From Fidelibacterota bacterium (GTDB taxonomy: Bacteria; Fidelibacterota; UBA2242; JAFGTP01), in contig JAOZSG010000028.1 of assembly GCA_029939785.1 (NCBI GenBank), positions 5,027 through 16,475 on the forward strand: 11,449 nucleotides of DNA, written 5' to 3'. Within the stretch, counting starts at the first letter, position 1. Each line of letters opens with the position of its first letter. Position numbers and translations under genes: made by a program. The notes below the pieces were generated by a model. It did no database searches and was not told the DNA's origin. It saw only the letters and a list, made by a program, of their open reading frames with translations. Positions 7,922 to 11,449 of this stretch are shown here, piece after piece.

Positions 7922-8941
7922 CTATAATTTAACTTGTATTGTCAGGCCTGGTTTTTTTTCAGCCATACGCATGATTTGAATATCTTCATAAGCCATACGA
8001 ATATCCGGAGTATGACCCGGTAAGTCAGTATTATTTACGATAGATTCTGCAACAGTATCATAAGCTGTTTTTTCTAATTCTTTTACTTCCCATTTTTTAT
8101 TTTCGCCATTACGGGAAGCGACGACAAAAGTACCGGAATCGTCAGATTGAGTTGTCAATCTCCAGCCTTGATCCGTTACCATATACATAATATCAATATG
8201 TTCCCGATCATTACCTTCCTGACTAAAAACTTCCAGATCTGCTGCCCATGTGATGAACAAATGTGCTGAACCATTATTTTTAAAATCAATTTTCATAGAT
8301 TCAGTATCATTACATTTTAAATTATGAGCATGATTATCAGAAAAAAATGTGCATTGAGTGGCTGGTCGGTTCATTAGATAACGGGATGTATTCAGATTAT
8401 GAATCATTGCATCCATGAAAGGCCCACCATTCTTTTCCGGATCTGTTGCCCAATCATTCCATTCCGGATAATGATGTATCCAATCCTGTTTATAAAGTGC
8501 AAGATTTCCAATTTCATTACTATCAAAAATATTTTTATAGGTTTCAATCTCAGCGTCTCCTGTACGACCATAAAACACACCACATTTAATCTTGCTGTTT
8601 TCAACTGCTTTTACCATTTCACGACAATCGTCGATACTTGCTGCCAGAGGTTTTGTAGTAATAATATGTTTACCTGCTTTAACTGCTTTTAATACATATT
8701 CTTTACGAATCCATGGTGGTACAAACAAACAGACAATATCTATTTCATTGTCATTGAAAATTTCATCAACGGATTCTACAATCCTACCTTCTAATTTTTT
8801 ATTAAGTATTTCTGCTTGTTTCCTGTTTGTATCAAACAAAGATTTAACTTTGACTTTTTTGCTATTATTTATTGTACCTGATTCCCAGCGACATACATAG
8901 TCACCACAACCGATAATTGCCATATTTAATATATTACTCAT
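7922..8941 (-). CDS. Gfo/Idh/MocA-family NAD(P)-dependent oxidoreductase
   Basis: This is a 339-residue cytoplasmic dehydrogenase with an N-terminal Rossmann fold (AIIGCGDYV, Gly11-Gly13) and the C-terminal alpha/beta domain of the family. The usual EKP motif appears as TKP, with Lys97 retained; GGPFMDAMIHN supplies Asp177 and His181, the usual catalytic pair. The last glycine of GxGxxG is replaced (GCGDYV), a tolerated but less common form. Family members oxidise or reduce sugars, inositols and sugar acids, often at C3 or C1; the exact substrate is unknown. GAGGAG at 8947-8952 lies 5 nt before the start codon. The gene runs directly into the glycyl radical enzyme gene (9-bp gap), so the two products probably act on the same substrate or on consecutive intermediates. 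Confidence 0.9.
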   Translation of the reverse strand: MSNILNMAIIGCGDYVCRWESGTINNSKKVKVKSLFDTNRKQAEILNKKLEGRIVESVDEIFNDNEIDIVCLFVPPWIRKEYVLKAVKAGKHIITTKPLAASIDDCREMVKAVENSKIKCGVFYGRTGDAEIETYKNIFDSNEIGNLALYKQDWIHHYPEWNDWATDPEKNGGPFMDAMIHNLNTSRYLMNRPATQCTFFSDNHAHNLKCNDTESMKIDFKNNGSAHLFITWAADLEVFSQEGNDREHIDIMYMVTDQGWRLTTQSDDSGTFVVASRNGENKKWEVKELEKTAYDTVAESIVNNTDLPGHTPDIRMAYEDIQIMRMAEKKPGLTIQVKL

Positions 8942-8962
8942 ATTTTCTCCTCTAGATCATTT

Positions 8963-8992
8963 ACCGCGAATAGACGCTAATAAACGCTAATA
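8963..8992. repeat. Three tandem 10-bp units (ACGCTAATA type)
   Basis: ACCGCGAATA, GACGCTAATA and AACGCTAATA follow one another with no gap; the last two differ only in their first base. The array lies 21 bp upstream of the oxidoreductase start, just beyond its ribosome site. The period matches one helical turn, so a protein-binding role is possible, but it also looks like a common dispersed intergenic repeat. Confidence 0.6.
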
Positions 8993-9006
8993 TTGTTATG
9001 TTTACT

Positions 9007-9032
9007 CGTTCCCAAAGTCCTCTTTGGGAATG
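9007..9032. repeat. Perfect hairpin TTCCCAAAG / CTTTGGGAA
   Basis: TTCCCAAAG (9009-9017) and CTTTGGGAA (9022-9030) form a perfect 9-bp stem with a TCCT loop, extended to 11 bp by a G-T and a C-G pair (9007-9032). It sits 47 bp past the SDR stop codon and could attenuate or stabilise the transcript. No U-run follows on the minus strand, so it is not a canonical terminator. A degenerate half copy is at about 5242-5254. Confidence 0.6.
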
Positions 9033-9078
9033 CCATCGAATATCCTCTAATTCAATAAATATATTCATACTACTGATG

Positions 9079-10071
9079 TTATTTTTCATAAGCTTTGATT
9101 ATTGTATCCAGTAATTGATTATTGCCTTTGTCTATACGCATTCTTTTTGGATCTGATTCAAACCATTTAATTGTTCGTTCAATTCCTTTTTTGAATGGAA
9201 TTGTTGCTACAAAACCCGGGACAAAAGTTTTAATTTTACTATTATCAAAAATAGTACTTACTGCTTTATCACCCAATAAATTACCCCACATCCAATCCTG
9301 ACCTTCTTTTTCGGCAACGGTACAAATAAAATCTGTTGGAATATGAATAATGTTTGCTTTAACACCGGCAGCTTCTGCTACTGCTTCATATATCTGATTC
9401 CATGTCAAAATTTCATCAGAAGTTATATGAAAAGCATGGCCAATCGCCTGTTGATGTCCAAGTAATCCAACAAATCCTTTTGCAAAATCATCAGAATGAG
9501 TAATAGTCCAGAGTGAAGAGCCATCACCATGAACAATCACTTTTTTACCCTGCTTCATTCGATCAATAATTGTGTAGTCGTCCCAACTTCCCATCGCAAC
9601 CGGAATCACTGTATCATAGGTCAATGATGGACGGACAATAGTTATAGGAAATTGTTCTTCTCTATAAGCCCGATTTAATCTTTCCTCGCACGCAATTTTA
9701 TCACGGGAATAATCCCAATATGGATTAGCCAATGGTGTTGATTCTGTGATAACAGGATGAGATAAAGGTTTCTGATAAGCCGATGCAGAACTGATAAAAA
9801 TATATTGTTTGGTTTTACCCTTAAACAATTTAATATCTCTATTAATATCATCTTCCGTAAAAGCAATCCAATTCACTACAACATCCCAATTATGATCTGC
9901 CAGAGGAAGAGAATCAGGTTTGGATATATCTCCGATGATGGATTTTACATTTGGAATATCCACATCATTATTTCCACGATTTAGTACATATAAATCAATT
10001 CCATTCTCAATTGCTAATTTACTAACTGAGGTACTGATATTACCGGTACCGCCAATAAATAATACTTTCAT
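9079..10071 (-). CDS. Extended SDR, NAD-dependent epimerase/dehydratase-like
   Basis: This 330-residue protein has an N-terminal Rossmann fold (VLFIGGTGNIS, residues 3-13) and the catalytic Tyr121-x3-Lys125 (YSRDK), with serines at 94-95 in IFISSASAY for the third catalytic position. The sequence resembles the atypical extended SDR group annotated as nucleoside-diphosphate-sugar epimerases, in which FIGGTGNIS is common. Members bind NAD(P) and oxidise, epimerise or reduce sugars or sugar nucleotides; the actual reaction here cannot be assigned. No signal peptide, so cytoplasmic. AAGGAG at 10080-10085, 8 nt upstream, fixes the start. It follows the regulator gene after 46 bp and precedes the oxidoreductase gene, which suggests that it supplies or uses a keto or epimerised intermediate of the same pathway. 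Confidence 0.85.
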   Translation of the reverse strand: MKVLFIGGTGNISTSVSKLAIENGIDLYVLNRGNNDVDIPNVKSIIGDISKPDSLPLADHNWDVVVNWIAFTEDDINRDIKLFKGKTKQYIFISSASAYQKPLSHPVITESTPLANPYWDYSRDKIACEERLNRAYREEQFPITIVRPSLTYDTVIPVAMGSWDDYTIIDRMKQGKKVIVHGDGSSLWTITHSDDFAKGFVGLLGHQQAIGHAFHITSDEILTWNQIYEAVAEAAGVKANIIHIPTDFICTVAEKEGQDWMWGNLLGDKAVSTIFDNSKIKTFVPGFVATIPFKKGIERTIKWFESDPKRMRIDKGNNQLLDTIIKAYEK

Positions 10072-10117
10072 AATTTTTACTCCTTATTTTAAATATTTTA
10101 TACTTCTATTATTCAAA

Positions 10118-11212
10118 TTAATTTGTTATTAATGTTCTTTTGCTACCATTTACCTGACAAAGTGTAGGGCTAATCCTGATTATCTCCGGTTTCTGAGTTT
10201 TATTACTGGTCTGATTAATTAGAAGTTGAGCGGCATTCCGACCAATACTCTCCCAATCAATCGTCAATAATGTTGTCTGCATTTTTGGATAAAATAGTTT
10301 TTTGGAAAGAGTATCCTGAGCAGAACTTAGTGACCAGTCTTCAAAATGAACCATTTCAAGATTTTTAAGTGAAGGAGGTAATATGCCATTATCACCCTCC
10401 ATTGGATAGAGTAAAGACAGACTAATGAAACTATTGTCCACAAATAATGCAGTTGGTGGAGACTTAAGTTCAAGTAATTCATTCACTTGATTACGTAAAG
10501 GTTGCCAATCATCATCCCATGGACCAGCATGAAATGACTTCACGTATTTCATATCTACATCTATTTCAGCATCAGACAACGCTGCCTGAAAACCAGCATA
10601 TTTTTTTTTGCTATTTATTCTCGCTTCATTTATCAACCATTGAACAATGGCAATGCGTTTGTGCCCTCGCTTTAATAGATGTGATGTTGCTATATATGCT
10701 CCGGAAAAACTATCTGTTACAACAGCATTATAATTTGGAATTTCTATATCATAACCTAATTGGACAAAAGGAATTTTATGCTTTGTAAATAAAATACAGG
10801 CTTCATTGAGGTATGAAGAATCAGAATTAATTAGAATTCCACTTGGTTTTCGATCAATAATTTTTTTTAATTGGGAAAGAGTGTTATTCTTTTTTCCATA
10901 ATCCGATTGTATTAAAAACTCCACTTGCAAAGAGAGATCAGCATTATCAAATGTTTGTTGCATACCACTTAGCTGCTCCATAACAATAGTAGTCTTACCA
11001 GAAGCCTCAATACGCGATAGATCAACGAGATAATAAAATGGTGATCGTGCAAACTTTGGTCGATAACCATTTTTTTCCAATAAAATAAGTACTTTGTTAC
11101 GTACTTTTTCTGAGGCTCTGCCTTTTCCATTAAGTATTAATGAAACCATTGACTGGGATACCTTTGCCAGTTCAGCTATTTCTTTTAATGTTTGTTTTGA
11201 TTGTTTTTTCAT
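10118..11212 (-). CDS. LacI-family transcriptional regulator
   Basis: This 364-residue DNA-binding regulator begins with a lacI-type helix-turn-helix (residues about 8-52: TLKEIAELAKVSQSMVSLILNG and following, ending NGYRP). A periplasmic-binding-protein-like effector domain follows (about 70-355), with the family patterns ILINSD, VVTDSFSGAYIA, HLLKRGHKRIAIV and PPTALFVDN. The hinge region after the HTH lacks a clear copy of the usual ARxL hinge helix (it reads KFARSPFYY), so DNA binding may be somewhat unusual. Such proteins respond to a sugar or sugar derivative, usually as repressors. It is the first gene of the cluster in the direction of transcription, so it probably controls the genes that follow and itself. 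AGGAA at 11222-11226 lies 9 nt before the ATG. Confidence 0.93.
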   Translation of the reverse strand: MKKQSKQTLKEIAELAKVSQSMVSLILNGKGRASEKVRNKVLILLEKNGYRPKFARSPFYYLVDLSRIEASGKTTIVMEQLSGMQQTFDNADLSLQVEFLIQSDYGKKNNTLSQLKKIIDRKPSGILINSDSSYLNEACILFTKHKIPFVQLGYDIEIPNYNAVVTDSFSGAYIATSHLLKRGHKRIAIVQWLINEARINSKKKYAGFQAALSDAEIDVDMKYVKSFHAGPWDDDWQPLRNQVNELLELKSPPTALFVDNSFISLSLLYPMEGDNGILPPSLKNLEMVHFEDWSLSSAQDTLSKKLFYPKMQTTLLTIDWESIGRNAAQLLINQTSNKTQKPEIIRISPTLCQVNGSKRTLITN

Positions 11213-11318
11213 TTCAAACTATTCCTGATAAATAATTAATCATATTTCAATATTAAATAGCGTTATCAATTATAACTCTGATTATCAATTCTGTTCTATA
11301 AAAAAATACATGTTAAAA

Positions 11319-11331
11319 ATCATGACATGAT
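11319..11331. promoter_or_regulatory. 13-bp palindrome ATCATGACATGAT, possible operator
   Basis: Two perfect 6-bp half sites (ATCATG / CATGAT) flank a central A. It lies 107 bp upstream of the regulator start. LacI-family operators are palindromes but usually have a CG centre, which is missing here, so the assignment is tentative. Confidence 0.3.
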
Positions 11332-11423
11332 AATATAATGATCAACTTATTACCAATCAATTGATTTTTTCCTTTTTGTCATTTTATTAAAAAGAATTTA
11401 CCGGATTGTTTAAAATTAGTTTT

Positions 11424-11449
11424 ATCCTGTTTGTCTGGTTAATCTTGTT
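11424..11449. repeat. Right-edge copy of the ATCCTGTTA-type 9-bp repeat
   Basis: ATCCTGTTT, GTCTGGTTA and ATCTTGTT form three 9-bp units cut by the window edge. They match the reverse complement of the units at 5134-5160, so the same dispersed family occurs on both sides of the cluster's catalytic genes. Confidence 0.55.

Larger units (their letters stand above)
8942..9078. other. 137-bp spacer with a tandem repeat and a hairpin
   Basis: It separates the SDR stop from the oxidoreductase start. Besides the oxidoreductase ribosome site it holds a 10-bp triple repeat (8963-8992) and a perfect hairpin (9009-9030), both described separately. It may hold a promoter for the downstream pair, but none is convincing. 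Confidence 0.6.
11213..11449 (-). promoter_or_regulatory. Upstream region of the regulator gene with candidate promoter and operators
   Basis: This 237-bp AT-rich stretch has no gene. On the minus strand TATAAT (complement of 11269-11274) is the best -10 candidate; no good -35 lies 16-18 bp upstream of it. TTATCAATT occurs twice, at 11263-11271 and 11282-11290 (period 19 bp), overlapping or flanking that box, and its core ATCAATT recurs inside the perfect palindrome AATCAATTGATT (11355-11366). ATCATGACATGAT (11319-11331) is another perfect palindrome with a 1-bp centre. One of these is a reasonable operator for the LacI-type protein. Confidence 0.35.

Noticed and set aside
8963..8992. CRISPR array
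   Set aside because: The units are 10 bp and contiguous with no spacers, and no cas gene is present.
9007..9032. Rho-independent terminator after the SDR gene
   Set aside because: The stem is perfect but no run of U follows on the transcribed (minus) strand.
1..11449. Bacteroidota-style polysaccharide utilisation locus
   Set aside because: No SusC- or SusD-like gene is seen, and strong Shine-Dalgarno sequences are untypical of that group.

Overview
This is an AT-rich window (about one third G+C by eye) in which all seven genes lie on the minus strand, so they read from right to left. It suggests an uncultured, anaerobic, probably Gram-negative bacterium. A glycyl radical enzyme and its radical-SAM activase need anoxic conditions, and a very large secreted multidomain glycosidase points to polysaccharide degradation. 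Strong Shine-Dalgarno sequences (AAGGAG, GAGGAG) precede several starts, which argues against a typical Bacteroidia genome. The Ig-like modules and the spacers full of dispersed repeats remind me of other FCB or PVC phyla, but this placement is weak. There are no rRNA, tRNA, CRISPR or transposase genes.

In order of transcription: a LacI-family regulator (11212-10118); an extended SDR of the NAD-dependent epimerase type (10071-9079); a 137-bp spacer with a 10-bp tandem repeat and a perfect hairpin; a Gfo/Idh/MocA oxidoreductase (8941-7922) followed after 9 bp by a 768-residue glycyl radical enzyme (7912-5606); a 496-bp spacer made largely of short degenerate repeats; a GH5-type glycosidase without a signal peptide (5109-3730) followed after 1 bp by a glycyl-radical-enzyme activase (3728-3048); then, after 70 bp, a secreted GH30-type glycosidase (2977 to beyond position 1) that leaves the window before its nucleophile.

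The set reads as a carbohydrate-use locus. GH30 would cut a polysaccharide outside the cell, the cytoplasmic GH5 would process imported oligosaccharides, and the SDR, Gfo/Idh/MocA protein and glycyl radical enzyme would transform the released sugar or sugar derivative under the LacI-type regulator. The glycyl radical enzyme has the Cys-x-Glu active-site pattern of radical eliminases rather than the Cys-Cys pair of pyruvate formate-lyase, so a radical dehydration or other elimination on a sugar-derived substrate is the attractive idea. The substrate cannot be named from sequence. No transporter is visible in the window.

The second notable theme is the spacers. They carry several families of degenerate 9-10 bp tandem units (of the types ATCCTGTTA, ACGCTAATA, TTTGCGGTC and ATCCGTGTA), some arranged as dyads, plus hairpin sequences. 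Related copies occur in separate spacers and at the right edge of the window.
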